Under the pieces are notes generated by a model. It saw only the letters and a program-made list of their open reading frames with translations. It did no database searches and had not been told where the DNA came from. Shown one piece after another: positions 26,387-35,388 of a stretch of 64,000 bases of DNA. Location: contig CALGAW010000022.1 in the NCBI GenBank assembly GCA_937959115.1, forward strand, positions 124,001 through 188,000. Reading direction: 5' to 3'. Made by a program: the position numbers and the translations under genes. Origin of the DNA: an uncultured Saprospiraceae bacterium. Its GTDB lineage: Bacteria > Bacteroidota > Bacteroidia > Chitinophagales > Saprospiraceae. The first letter of the stretch is position 1. Every line of letters starts with the position of its first letter.

Positions 26387-27349
26387 CTACAAGACTCCTT
26401 TTTCCTGCATCGCTTTTGCTAAACTCTTTGATAGTTTGATTGAGCCATCAAAATTGAGATGATTGCCATCTGAAAAGTGATGAAGATTAGTGATGGAATC
26501 TCTTAAATCGAAGAATGGAATATCAGGAAAGTGTTTGATTCTGTAGGTTGTTGCTCCATTTTCTATTGTATCTAGATTTTGATATTTAGCTACCTCTTCT
26601 AGGTAATTCTTTGATACTGGCATTCTTACTAGGATTGGTTGCTTGTTTTTTTGCTTGCAAAGTTGAATCATCCGATTCAAATGACTTAGGGCGAATTGGT
26701 CTGGAACGGTTGCGTCCTTAAACTGTAGTTTGGCAAATCGGTTGGCGATTTGTTGTTGATTGGTACTGTTGGCGAAGTTCTTGGATCTGACTTCTATTCC
26801 GTCTTTTATTTCCCTTGGCTTGAATCCTTTTTGCCACTTTCTCCAGTTACCTAATTGATCTAAATAGCTGAATGCCTTTGATTTAATAAAGTCGTTGACC
26901 AAACTGATGTTCTGTTGGCTGATGGCTTCTTTGAGTAGCGGGATCTGTTTTCCGTAATAGCTATGGTCTGTAATTCTGTTGTTTCTGAAGGAGGAGGCAC
27001 TGTGTAACTCAAACGGGAGGATAACTGTTTTTATAGCGTTAGGTTGCTCAAGTACTGAATTTAGCTTATAGAAATTTTGGAGGTAGTTTTCTCCTGAGCC
27101 GGCGTAGTTGAATGACTGATGACCGAAGTGTTTTGTATTGAACCCCGCAGCTAGGTGCGAGTCACCGATGACTAATATTTTGATGACTGGTAACTGATTG
27201 GTGAGTGCTGCCTCCTTTCGGTTAAGGAGGCTATTTTTCATGATCACTTTTTTATGAAACGCATCAATGATGATTGAACAGCAAAGAAAAAGCAGACTAA
27301 ATAAAAATAGTTTAAATAAAAAATGATTTATGTTATTCAGTTGCTTCAA
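26387..27349 (-). CDS. Membrane-anchored SGNH/GDSL-like protein
   Basis: Protein of 320 aa with one N-terminal membrane helix (about 10-30) and an extracytoplasmic SGNH-hydrolase-like domain. Block I is GDSHLAAG at 62-69, with GDSH replacing the usual GDS(L), and the C-terminal block is DGNHLNFDG near residue 295, supplying the Asp-x-x-His pair. This resembles AlgX/DltD-type O-acyl transfer or esterase proteins acting on envelope polymers. The only in-frame start preceding the membrane helix is a TTG at 27349; an in-frame stop lies directly upstream. Confidence 0.65.
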   Translation of the reverse strand: MKQLNNINHFLFKLFLFSLLFLCCSIIIDAFHKKVIMKNSLLNRKEAALTNQLPVIKILVIGDSHLAAGFNTKHFGHQSFNYAGSGENYLQNFYKLNSVLEQPNAIKTVILPFELHSASSFRNNRITDHSYYGKQIPLLKEAISQQNISLVNDFIKSKAFSYLDQLGNWRKWQKGFKPREIKDGIEVRSKNFANSTNQQQIANRFAKLQFKDATVPDQFALSHLNRMIQLCKQKNKQPILVRMPVSKNYLEEVAKYQNLDTIENGATTYRIKHFPDIPFFDLRDSITNLHHFSDGNHLNFDGSIKLSKSLAKAMQEKGVL

Positions 27350-27573
27350 TTATAGAATTTTTCTGATTATTGAGAGAATTTGGTTAAAATTTTTGATCTA
27401 ATGTTTTACTTTAGTTAACGTTAATTAATCTGTTGTTTAATAATATTTTAAGTGAAAAATTTGTGTTTTTTATTGAGTATAAATAGCGTTTTATTTTCGA
27501 TTATGTACCAAGGGTCACTTTAGCGGATTAATTCTTTGTTTAAACTTGTTATAATAATTTATTAAGAGTTATA

Positions 27574-29019
27574 TTATTTAAACAAAAGTGATTTAGAATT
27601 AATTCCACGCATTTTTAATGCAACTGAATCCAAAATATAGTTTTGGTTCAATTTCCATGGTTTTTTGTCACCTTGTTTTGGCAATTCATGTTCTGATCGC
27701 TTGATGTATCCAGAGGTCAAATCCAAAAGTGGTTGTTCATTGATTTTTTCAGGATCGATGTAAGGAATACAGACGTTGTGTCCTTTTTTATCCATGTACT
27801 TTAACAATCTCATGATGTATTGGCAACATAGCTCACACTTTAAAGTCCAAGTGGCGTTAGTATATCCGGCTACAAAAGCTAGGTTAGGAATATCGCTCAA
27901 CAGCACACCGAGATAAGTGAATAATTCGTTAGAAACAATTGGTTTATCGTTGATCGTAACCTGCATACCGCCAAAGAATTGCAGTTGTAATCCCGTAGCT
28001 GTGACAATGATATCGGTTTCCAGTTCTTTACCAGAAGTAAGAAGGATTCCCTTTTGTGTAAATCGGTCGATGGTATCGGTGACGATATGGGCGTTGGACT
28101 GCTTGAGTGCTTTCAGAAAATCAGAATCTGGATCAAAGCAGACTCGTTGATCCCAAGGCTTGTAACTAGGGTTGAAATCTTCTTCTTTATACTTATCGCC
28201 GATCTGATTTTTGATTTCTTTTTGAATGGCTCGTTTCGCCTGAGCAGGTCTTCTCTGACCATATTGATAAAAAAGCATGGCAACGAGTATATTTTTCCAA
28301 CGTATCAACCAATGGTTAAATTTTTCAGGTAAGATTTTTCCTAATTTCTCAGCAATCGTATCCTTTTTCGGAATTTCTACGATATAAGATGGCGAACGTT
28401 GAAGCATAGTAACAGGTTTCGCCGTTTTCTGAAATTCTGGCAGTAATGTCACCGCAGTTGCCCCGCTTCCGATGATTGTGATCCGTTTTCCCGAATAGTC
28501 TAGGTTGGTGTCCCAGTGCTGTGGGTGTACAATTGTGCCTTGAAAGTCGGATTTTCCTTTGAACTCAGGATTGTGTCCTTGTTGATAATTGTAATAACCA
28601 CTGCACATAATCAGGAAACTGCAAGTAAGTTGCCTAGTGGTACCAGTTGTCGGATTTTCTATTTGTAGTGTGTACTGTTTTGTTTGGTCAGACCAGTTTG
28701 CTAAGTTCGCTTTGCTGTTGAACTGAATGTTAGATTTGATGTTGAACTTTTCTGCAGTTTCCTTGATGTATTGGAGGATGGAAGGACCATCTGCTATCGC
28801 TTTGGGGCTGTTCCATGGGTTGAATGAAAAGCCCATTGTATACATATCTGAATCTGACCGAATCCCTGGGTACTTGAACAGGTCCCAAGTTCCTCCCATT
28901 GCTGGTCTGCCTTCAAGAATTGCGTAAGACTTGTCTGGCCTGTTTTTCTGATGAAAATAGGCGGCTCCAATTCCTGATAATCCTGCTCCAACAATAATTG
29001 TATCAAAATGGGTTTGCAT
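27574..29019 (-). CDS. Baeyer-Villiger-type flavin monooxygenase (paralogue 1)
   Basis: FAD/NADPH-dependent class B monooxygenase (481 aa). The first Rossmann motif GAGLSGIGAA starts at residue 11; the Baeyer-Villiger fingerprint FxGxxxHxxxWD is intact as FQGTIVHPQHWD at about 158-169; the NADPH-binding GSGATAVTLLP follows at about 182-192; ATGLQLQFFGG lies near 347. It probably oxidises ketones or related lipophilic substrates. It is followed upstream on the same strand by a close paralogue (29106-30548) with an 86-nt gap, and each gene has its own -7 box. Confidence 0.88.
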   Translation of the reverse strand: MQTHFDTIIVGAGLSGIGAAYFHQKNRPDKSYAILEGRPAMGGTWDLFKYPGIRSDSDMYTMGFSFNPWNSPKAIADGPSILQYIKETAEKFNIKSNIQFNSKANLANWSDQTKQYTLQIENPTTGTTRQLTCSFLIMCSGYYNYQQGHNPEFKGKSDFQGTIVHPQHWDTNLDYSGKRITIIGSGATAVTLLPEFQKTAKPVTMLQRSPSYIVEIPKKDTIAEKLGKILPEKFNHWLIRWKNILVAMLFYQYGQRRPAQAKRAIQKEIKNQIGDKYKEEDFNPSYKPWDQRVCFDPDSDFLKALKQSNAHIVTDTIDRFTQKGILLTSGKELETDIIVTATGLQLQFFGGMQVTINDKPIVSNELFTYLGVLLSDIPNLAFVAGYTNATWTLKCELCCQYIMRLLKYMDKKGHNVCIPYIDPEKINEQPLLDLTSGYIKRSEHELPKQGDKKPWKLNQNYILDSVALKMRGINSKSLLFK

Positions 29020-29023
29020 GGGG

Positions 29024-29031
29024 CAAATTTA
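29024..29031 (-). promoter_or_regulatory. -7 box TAAATTTG immediately before monooxygenase 1
   Basis: Minus-strand TAAATTTG ends 4 nt before the ATG at 29019, so the predicted mRNA would be leaderless. The same arrangement recurs at the paralogue. Confidence 0.55.
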
Positions 29032-29105
29032 CATAAAAAATGGTTTGGATTTAAACGAGCATTATGACCAAGCTCTTAACGTTAGAAGTGTTAGTAGACA
29101 GACCT

Positions 29106-30548
29106 TTATTTAAAATCTAGAGATTTGTAATCTATTCCTCTCAATTTCTGTGTAATTGAATCTTTAAGAAAGTTTTCGCCCAATTGCCAAGGTCGTTGGT
29201 CTCCTTGGCTAGGTAGTTTGTCCTTTACTCTCATGATGTAGCCGGAATTTAAATTTAGCAGCGGTTTGGGTTTCATACCTGGTTTGGGTGTAGGTGTACA
29301 AACTTCAAAGTTATTTTTATCCATATGTTTGAACAAGCGCATCAAGTATTTACAACTTAGTTCACATTTTAGTGTCCAAGTAAGGTTTGTGTATCCTACG
29401 ATTAGGGCAAGGTTCGGAATACTGCTGAGCATTGTTCCTTCATAAATGAATAATTGATTCGCGATTACCTTTTCTCCATTCACTTTCAGGCCCATACCAC
29501 CAAAAAACTGAAGCCTTAACCCAGTTGCTGTAATGATAATATCAGCATCTAGTGTTTTGCCAGAATTTAAGAGAATTCCATTTGCTGTGAACTTATCAAT
29601 CGTCTCTGTTACAATATTGGCATTTTCATTTCTTAGCGCATTAAAGAAATCTGAATCTGGAATGATGCAAACTCTTTGATCCCATGGCTCATAGGATGGA
29701 TTGAAGTCTTCGTGCGAATAGTCTTCTTTCAAGACTTTTTGAGCTCGGCGCTTAAGGTATTTCCTCATTAAACTAGGTGTTCTCCTAGATAATTGATAAA
29801 AAAGAGAGGCGAGCACTATGTTTTTCCACTTTGCAGCAGCACTTGCCACCTTCTTAGGAAATACTTTGCCAACGAACGTTGCTAATTTATCTTTTGAGGG
29901 AAAACTAAACATGTAAGTCGGCGATCGCTGCAACATGGTAACGGAAGTCGCTGTTTTCTGTAATGCTGGTAGAAGGGTGACTGCTGTTGCCCCACTTCCA
30001 ATAATGACAATTTTTTTATTGGTACAATCCAAGGAAGGATCCCAATGCTGCGGATGTACAATGATCCCTTTAAAATCTTCTTGTCCCTTGAACACAGGTT
30101 GGTGTCCATTTTTATAATTGTAATATCCGCTACACATGATCAAAAAACTACATGATAATTGACGTTTTTCGCTTGTTAACGGATTTTTGATTGTAAGGGC
30201 GTACCGTTTTGTTTGGTCGGACCAATCAGCTGAAATGACTTTGCTGTTGAACTGTATTTTTTTGTCGATCTTGTATTTTGTTGCAGTTTCCTTAAGGTAT
30301 TCAAGAATGTTCTCCCCTTTTGCCACTGCAGCTGGAGCCTCCCAGAGATTAAATGAAAAGCCCAATGTGTACATATCTGAATCCGACCTAACTCCTGGAT
30401 ATTTAAACAAATCCCATGTACCCCCTAATCTAGGCCTTCCTTCCAAAAGTGCGAGTGATTTAGATGGTCTGTTTTTTTGATGATAATATGCAGCGGCTAT
30501 CCCCGATAATCCAGCTCCTATTATTATTGTATCATAATGGGTTTGCAT
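29106..30548 (-). CDS. Baeyer-Villiger-type flavin monooxygenase (paralogue 2)
   Basis: Paralogue of the adjacent monooxygenase (480 aa), with high similarity along its full length. It has the dinucleotide motif GAGLSGIAAAYY, the fingerprint FKGIIVHPQHWD at about 158-169, GSGATAVTLLP and ATGLRLQFFGG; all look functional. Differences cluster in the middle helical domain (about 215-275) and near the C-terminus, consistent with altered substrate choice after duplication. Its -7 box sits 4 nt upstream of the ATG. Confidence 0.88.
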   Translation of the reverse strand: MQTHYDTIIIGAGLSGIAAAYYHQKNRPSKSLALLEGRPRLGGTWDLFKYPGVRSDSDMYTLGFSFNLWEAPAAVAKGENILEYLKETATKYKIDKKIQFNSKVISADWSDQTKRYALTIKNPLTSEKRQLSCSFLIMCSGYYNYKNGHQPVFKGQEDFKGIIVHPQHWDPSLDCTNKKIVIIGSGATAVTLLPALQKTATSVTMLQRSPTYMFSFPSKDKLATFVGKVFPKKVASAAAKWKNIVLASLFYQLSRRTPSLMRKYLKRRAQKVLKEDYSHEDFNPSYEPWDQRVCIIPDSDFFNALRNENANIVTETIDKFTANGILLNSGKTLDADIIITATGLRLQFFGGMGLKVNGEKVIANQLFIYEGTMLSSIPNLALIVGYTNLTWTLKCELSCKYLMRLFKHMDKNNFEVCTPTPKPGMKPKPLLNLNSGYIMRVKDKLPSQGDQRPWQLGENFLKDSITQKLRGIDYKSLDFK

Positions 30549-30552
30549 GTAG

Positions 30553-30560
30553 CAAATTTA
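30553..30560 (-). promoter_or_regulatory. -7 box TAAATTTG immediately before monooxygenase 2
   Basis: Minus-strand TAAATTTG with only 4 nt to the ATG at 30548, identical in layout to the paralogue's promoter. A TGTACA-N-TGTACA palindrome lies further upstream at 30805-30817. Confidence 0.55.
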
Positions 30561-30839
30561 CGTAAAAGATGTTAAAAGGAGGTATCTGGTTTCAATGGTG
30601 AACATTTCAATTTTTCGATATTATTGCATTATTAAAATAATGAAGAAAATTGTTAGATTTTAATAGAAATTTTCTGAAATACAATGAAAATTGTAATTTA
30701 AATAATTACTTTAATTAAATTAGGTTAATTAATTGTTAAACAACACTTTATTTATTGATTAGTTTACTTCAAAAGCAATATAGTTTAATTCAAATAATTT
30801 TCCTTGTACATTGTACAGTATATTTAGTAGTAATTCTTT

Positions 30840-32588
30840 CTATTTTTCCTTTATTTCTTTCAATTCTCTAATCAGCGTATCGATTTGCTTTTGCTGCGTA
30901 TCGATTATTTTTTGTTGTTCTTGAGTAGCATTTATTAATACAGGAATTAATGTTTGGTAAGTCATTCCCATTCTTTCCATTTCCACTTTTTGCATTTCCA
31001 GATTGTTTTCATCCAAAATTTTATAATCATGTGTTTTAACTGCTTCTGGCACTAAAGGTAATACCTCCTGTGCGATCAAACCAACTTTTGATTCCTGATT
31101 GGGATCTAGATTTAAGGTATAAGATACTGGTCTCATTTTAAGAATTTCATTCAGACCATAGGAAAGATTGGTAATGTTCGATTTTTCTCTTTTATCGGAA
31201 ACATTTACAAAATCATCTGCAAATACATCATCCCAAGCTCTTTCTGTAGTGGAGTGTCCTAAATCCTTGTTCAAGTGTGTTAACGGAGAAAATTGGCCAT
31301 TGATTGCAATTTCATTGTTATAGTCAACTAAATATTCGGTGGATCCTATCCCAATTGTAGTTCCTGACTGGGTTCCTCCTCCAATATCAAAATCGGCAAC
31401 ATATGTTTGCGTCACACCATTAATTATTGTGCCGTTTGCTGGTAAAAATCCATCGTCGGCACCAAAACGGACAACATCATTTATAGCATCCAATAAAAAG
31501 GCGTTTTCGTTATTCTCAGATTCCATTCTAGTGTTATTCGCTTGGCCGGATTCATTTACTATTACAGCTCCATCATTAAAGATTGCAGCTGTTTTTCCAA
31601 TACCATATGAATTAAAATAACCAGCAACGGAACCTGCAGCAGATTGGCTAGTTACAGAGTTATAAGTGCCGTAAACGCGTTGGTTATTTGCATTTCCTCC
31701 TTGGATGTTGTTGTGAACACCATATGCAGAACCATTACTTTCAGATATAAAGTTTCGTGTTCCATACTTCGTATCCGTGTTTGAATTGACAATACTATTA
31801 TAAATAGCAGTTATCTGACCAGCTTCATCTCCAGCTGCATTACTTCCACTTTTCTTACCAAGGGTATTTCTAAAACCCATGATGGCACCAGGCGCATCTG
31901 CCACCGAATTGGAGATACCGTATTTTAAGCCAGTTCCAGTCAAAGTGATATCGTTAGCTATACCTGTTGCGGTTTGGTCACCATCTCCTCGGAGTGAATT
32001 ATTTATTCCATATAGAGATCCAGACTCTCCTGCGTCGGTATCCATTGTATTGCTAATTCCAAACTTCAGGTTAACGGGTGACGGTCTCATAAAATTCGCG
32101 ATCCCTGTTTGATAGATTTCTTCAGTTACTACTTGAAAGTGAGCAGCTGAGGCAAAGGAAAATGTTCCAACATGGACACCACCAGCTGAAGTTATCCCCA
32201 TACGTTTTAGGTTATTGGTTCTAAAATTGAAATGTTGAGCATCTGTTGTTCCTATAAAGTTAGAAAAAGGGTTGATACCAGCATTCCCATTAAGCTCCCA
32301 GCCTGCTCCACCAGCGGGTAGATTTGACCAAATTGCAGAACCGCCAATGGAAGTCAATACTTGACCGCTTTGTCCTGGATTCACATTAAACAAAACACCA
32401 CTCGGATTTGATAAGACTACTCTACTGCCTGATCCAGAAAGACTACTGATTTTTACTCTGCCTAAAACATCTAATGATTCAGTTGGTGTTACAGTACCTA
32501 TTCCGACATTTTGAGCATTTGTGCCATTTATGAATAATAGGACGAGAAAAAGAGGGAGAAGATTTTTCATTTTTATTACAGATTTCAT
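30840..32588 (-). CDS. Secreted tail-fibre-like protein with peptidase S74 chaperone domain
   Basis: Exported protein of 582 aa. The signal peptide ends near GTNAQ; the mature N-terminus (NVGIGTVTPTESLDVLGRV) is the repeat-like stretch found in many Bacteroidota surface proteins. The middle is Gly/Asn-rich and beta-helical in character. The C-terminus is an intramolecular chaperone (endosialidase/S74 type): SDKREKSNITNL near 467, then GLIAQEVLPLVPEAV, with the catalytic Ser-Lys region near the domain start, ending in a coiled coil (QKIIDTQQKQIDTLIRELK). In this phylum such proteins are usually chromosomal surface proteins, and no phage genes are nearby. An alternative start is 32570. Confidence 0.8.
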   Translation of the reverse strand: MKSVIKMKNLLPLFLVLLFINGTNAQNVGIGTVTPTESLDVLGRVKISSLSGSGSRVVLSNPSGVLFNVNPGQSGQVLTSIGGSAIWSNLPAGGAGWELNGNAGINPFSNFIGTTDAQHFNFRTNNLKRMGITSAGGVHVGTFSFASAAHFQVVTEEIYQTGIANFMRPSPVNLKFGISNTMDTDAGESGSLYGINNSLRGDGDQTATGIANDITLTGTGLKYGISNSVADAPGAIMGFRNTLGKKSGSNAAGDEAGQITAIYNSIVNSNTDTKYGTRNFISESNGSAYGVHNNIQGGNANNQRVYGTYNSVTSQSAAGSVAGYFNSYGIGKTAAIFNDGAVIVNESGQANNTRMESENNENAFLLDAINDVVRFGADDGFLPANGTIINGVTQTYVADFDIGGGTQSGTTIGIGSTEYLVDYNNEIAINGQFSPLTHLNKDLGHSTTERAWDDVFADDFVNVSDKREKSNITNLSYGLNEILKMRPVSYTLNLDPNQESKVGLIAQEVLPLVPEAVKTHDYKILDENNLEMQKVEMERMGMTYQTLIPVLINATQEQQKIIDTQQKQIDTLIRELKEIKEK

Positions 32589-32824
32589 TAATTGATACTT
32601 ACAATATAATGAAAATTCGATTTATCTTTTGAATTTTATTTAAGTAAAAAAAATATAACTCCTTGTCTATCTAGGTTTTAATTAGGAAAAGCCCAAAATT
32701 AAGGTGACTTTCTTGTGAAGCACTTTTGAAAAATCGAAAAGCGACTAATAGCTGTATACTGTGGGTAATTCTTGCTTTACTAACACCTTAATAGTATAAC
32801 TAAAAGAAAAGAAATCCGTTAATG

Positions 32825-32861
32825 TATACGCAAATGAAGAAAAAAATTACATTTGTGTATA
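32825..32861 (+). promoter_or_regulatory. thrABC promoter region: -7 box inside a 12-bp inverted repeat
   Basis: TATACGCAAATG (32825-32836) pairs with CATTTGTGTATA (32850-32861), with one G-T pair and a 13-nt spacer; two more pairs extend the stem. The right arm contains most of TACATTTG (32848-32855), a TAnnTTTG -7 box 22 nt before the thrA ATG. The dyad could be an operator for a repressor covering the promoter. As an RNA hairpin it would lie mostly upstream of the predicted transcription start. Confidence 0.5.
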
Positions 32862-32877
32862 TAAACGAATAACTCAA

Positions 32878-35322
32878 ATGAAAGTATTAAAATTTGGAGG
32901 GTCATCTGTTGCAAAACCAGAACGAATAAGCCAAGTGGTAACGATCTTGAAATCTTACCTAGAAAATGGGCAGCAGTTTGCGGCCGTTTTCTCTGCATTT
33001 GGTGGAGTGACGGACAGTATTATCAAAATGGCTGATCTAGCGCAAACCGGCAATGAGGAATATAGAACTGTGTTAGCCGATTTTAAAATAAGGCACAGAG
33101 ATGCTGCAAAACACTTGATTACAGGACCCCGACGAAACAAAGTATTCTCCGAACAGGAAATCGCGTTTACGGAAATGGGCAATATCTTACATGGAATTTT
33201 TCTAGTGCGTGATGTCTCGAAACGGACCATGGACTATTTATTAAGTTTTGGTGAACGGAATTCTGCTTTTCTGATTGCGCATGCCCTTCTGGAACATGAT
33301 GTGCCAGCAAGTTATCTCGATGCTCGGGCCTTGATTAAAACCAATGATCAATTCGGTAGCGCGAAGGTAGATTTTGCACAGACAGAAGAAAACATTAAAA
33401 AACACTTTAAGGAACAATCCGATATTCAGATCATCACAGGATTTATTGGTTCTACTAGCGACGGTATCACTACAACACTGGGTCGAGGAGGTTCAGATTA
33501 TACGGTTTCAATAGTTGGTGCCTGCTTGGATGTTGAGGAGATTGAGATTTGGACAGATGTGAATGGAGTAATGACTGCAGATCCAAGGAAAGTGAAACGT
33601 GCATTCAGTATTGACAGTATGACATATGCTGAAGCCATGGAGATGTCTCATTTCGGAGCTAAGGTAATTTATCCACCAACGCTTCAACCTGCATTGAATA
33701 AGAAAATACCGATACGGATTAAAAATACGTTTGAGCCAGCATTTCCTGGTACAAAGATCAGTGAAGAACTTATAGAAACAAGCCATCCTATCAAAGGTGT
33801 TTCTTCTATTACAGATATCAATTTGATGACATTGCAAGGAAGCGGTTTGGTTGGTGTCAAGGGAACAGCTGCCCGCTTGTTTCAGGCATTAGCCATTAGT
33901 GGTGTGAATATCATCATGATAACTCAAGGGTCATCAGAATATGCGATCAACTTTGCAGTGAAACCTGGTGATGCAGGATTGGCTAAAGCAGCAATTGAAG
34001 AAGAGTTTGCTTTGGAACTGAAAACCAATTATATAGATCCCTTGAAAATAGAAGAAAATCTATCTGTTGTAGCGGTGATCGGTGAACATATGCGGTATCA
34101 GCCAGGAATTGCCGGTCGGGTGTTTCAAGCGCTTGGCAAAAATGGGGTTAACCTAGTGGCTATTGCACAAGGAAGCTCTGAGCTAAATATCTCAATGATT
34201 ATCGGCAAGGAAAATGAAGTCAAAGCGTTGAATGCCATTCACGAAGCATTTTTCTTGTCGGATATTAAAGTGATTCACTTGTTTATGGTTGGTGTGGGTT
34301 TGATTGGTGGTACATTGCTTAAGCAGATTCAACAACAACATGATTATCTCAGTAAGAATAGAGGACTAGAAATCAAAGTCGCCGGACTCGCCAACAGTAA
34401 GCGATATGTGATGGAGTCTGACGGAATTGATCTAAACAACTGGAAGGCTGCACTTGATGGTAGCAAGGAAGCCATGACCATTGAATCTTTCATTGATAGA
34501 ATGAAAGGGTTGAATTTAAGAAACACGATTTTCATTGATAATACAGCAAATAAAGATATTCCAAATCAATACGCTTCTATTTTAGACAAAAGTATTTCAA
34601 TCATTACTCCAAATAAAATAGCAACATCATCTGATTATCAAAGTTATATCCATTTAAAATCATTGGCTAAAAAACGGAATGTCGGTTTTCTGTATGAAAC
34701 AAATGTGGGTGCAGGATTGCCAGTGATACGTACGTTGAGTGATTTGATTTCTAGTGGTGATGAAATTCTGAAAATTGAGGGCGTATTGTCTGGTTCACTG
34801 TCTTATATTTTTAATAAGTTTGAACCTGGAATGGCTTTTTCTGATATCGTACAAGAAGCAAAGGAACTGGGATACACTGAACCTGATCCGCGAGAAGACT
34901 TGAGTGGGATGGATGTGCGAAGAAAACTATTGATCTTAAGTCGGGAGGCAGGTTTGCCAATGGAGGCAGATGATATTGTAATTGAGGGTATCTTGCCACA
35001 GGCCTGTGTGGACGCGCCAACTGTTCCTGATTTTTTTGAGGCACTGAAGGCGAACGAATCTCATTTCAGTGGGTTGATTGAGCGGGCGGCTGCTAGTAGC
35101 AAGAAGCTGCGGTTTATTGCTGGGCTAGACAACGGTAAGGCTACCATTTCACTGAAAGAGGTGAATAGTGATCATCCGTTTTATGGGTTGTCTGGTAGTG
35201 ATAATATGATTGTGTTTACGACTGCACGATACAAGGAGCGGCCATTGGTGGTTAGAGGACCAGGAGCAGGTGCAGAGGTTACTGCTGCTGGGGTGTTTGC
35301 TGAGGTTATATCGCTAGGATAA
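32878..35322 (+). CDS. thrA: Bifunctional aspartokinase / homoserine dehydrogenase
   Basis: Fused enzyme of 814 aa (E. coli ThrA is 820) catalysing the first and third steps from aspartate to homoserine. The aspartokinase domain starts directly at MKVLKFGGSSVA, with GFIGSTSDGITTTLGRGGSDY as the catalytic core (about 189-209). Two ACT-type regulatory segments lie at about 315-460 (SGVNIIMITQGSSEY and KNGVNLVAIAQGSSEL), so threonine feedback is likely. The homoserine dehydrogenase Rossmann motif VGVGLIGGTLL lies near 470, and the domain ends with GPGAGAEVTAAGVFAEV. It is first in the thrA-thrB-thrC operon, 66 nt before thrB. Confidence 0.96.
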   Translation: MKVLKFGGSSVAKPERISQVVTILKSYLENGQQFAAVFSAFGGVTDSIIKMADLAQTGNEEYRTVLADFKIRHRDAAKHLITGPRRNKVFSEQEIAFTEMGNILHGIFLVRDVSKRTMDYLLSFGERNSAFLIAHALLEHDVPASYLDARALIKTNDQFGSAKVDFAQTEENIKKHFKEQSDIQIITGFIGSTSDGITTTLGRGGSDYTVSIVGACLDVEEIEIWTDVNGVMTADPRKVKRAFSIDSMTYAEAMEMSHFGAKVIYPPTLQPALNKKIPIRIKNTFEPAFPGTKISEELIETSHPIKGVSSITDINLMTLQGSGLVGVKGTAARLFQALAISGVNIIMITQGSSEYAINFAVKPGDAGLAKAAIEEEFALELKTNYIDPLKIEENLSVVAVIGEHMRYQPGIAGRVFQALGKNGVNLVAIAQGSSELNISMIIGKENEVKALNAIHEAFFLSDIKVIHLFMVGVGLIGGTLLKQIQQQHDYLSKNRGLEIKVAGLANSKRYVMESDGIDLNNWKAALDGSKEAMTIESFIDRMKGLNLRNTIFIDNTANKDIPNQYASILDKSISIITPNKIATSSDYQSYIHLKSLAKKRNVGFLYETNVGAGLPVIRTLSDLISSGDEILKIEGVLSGSLSYIFNKFEPGMAFSDIVQEAKELGYTEPDPREDLSGMDVRRKLLILSREAGLPMEADDIVIEGILPQACVDAPTVPDFFEALKANESHFSGLIERAAASSKKLRFIAGLDNGKATISLKEVNSDHPFYGLSGSDNMIVFTTARYKERPLVVRGPGAGAEVTAAGVFAEVISLG

Positions 35323-35388
35323 TTTTTGAAAGATATGAACACCAACCTTTGAAATTATTTGTAATATTATCGTGCAAAGAGAAGACAT

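Noticed and set aside
30840-32588. Tail-fibre/S74 protein as a prophage marker
   Set aside because: No capsid, terminase, portal, tail or integrase genes around it; S74-tailed secreted proteins are common on Bacteroidota chromosomes.
32589-32877. Threonine attenuator leader peptide upstream of thrA
   Set aside because: No short ORF rich in Thr/Ile codons and no terminator hairpin between the -7 box and the thrA start.
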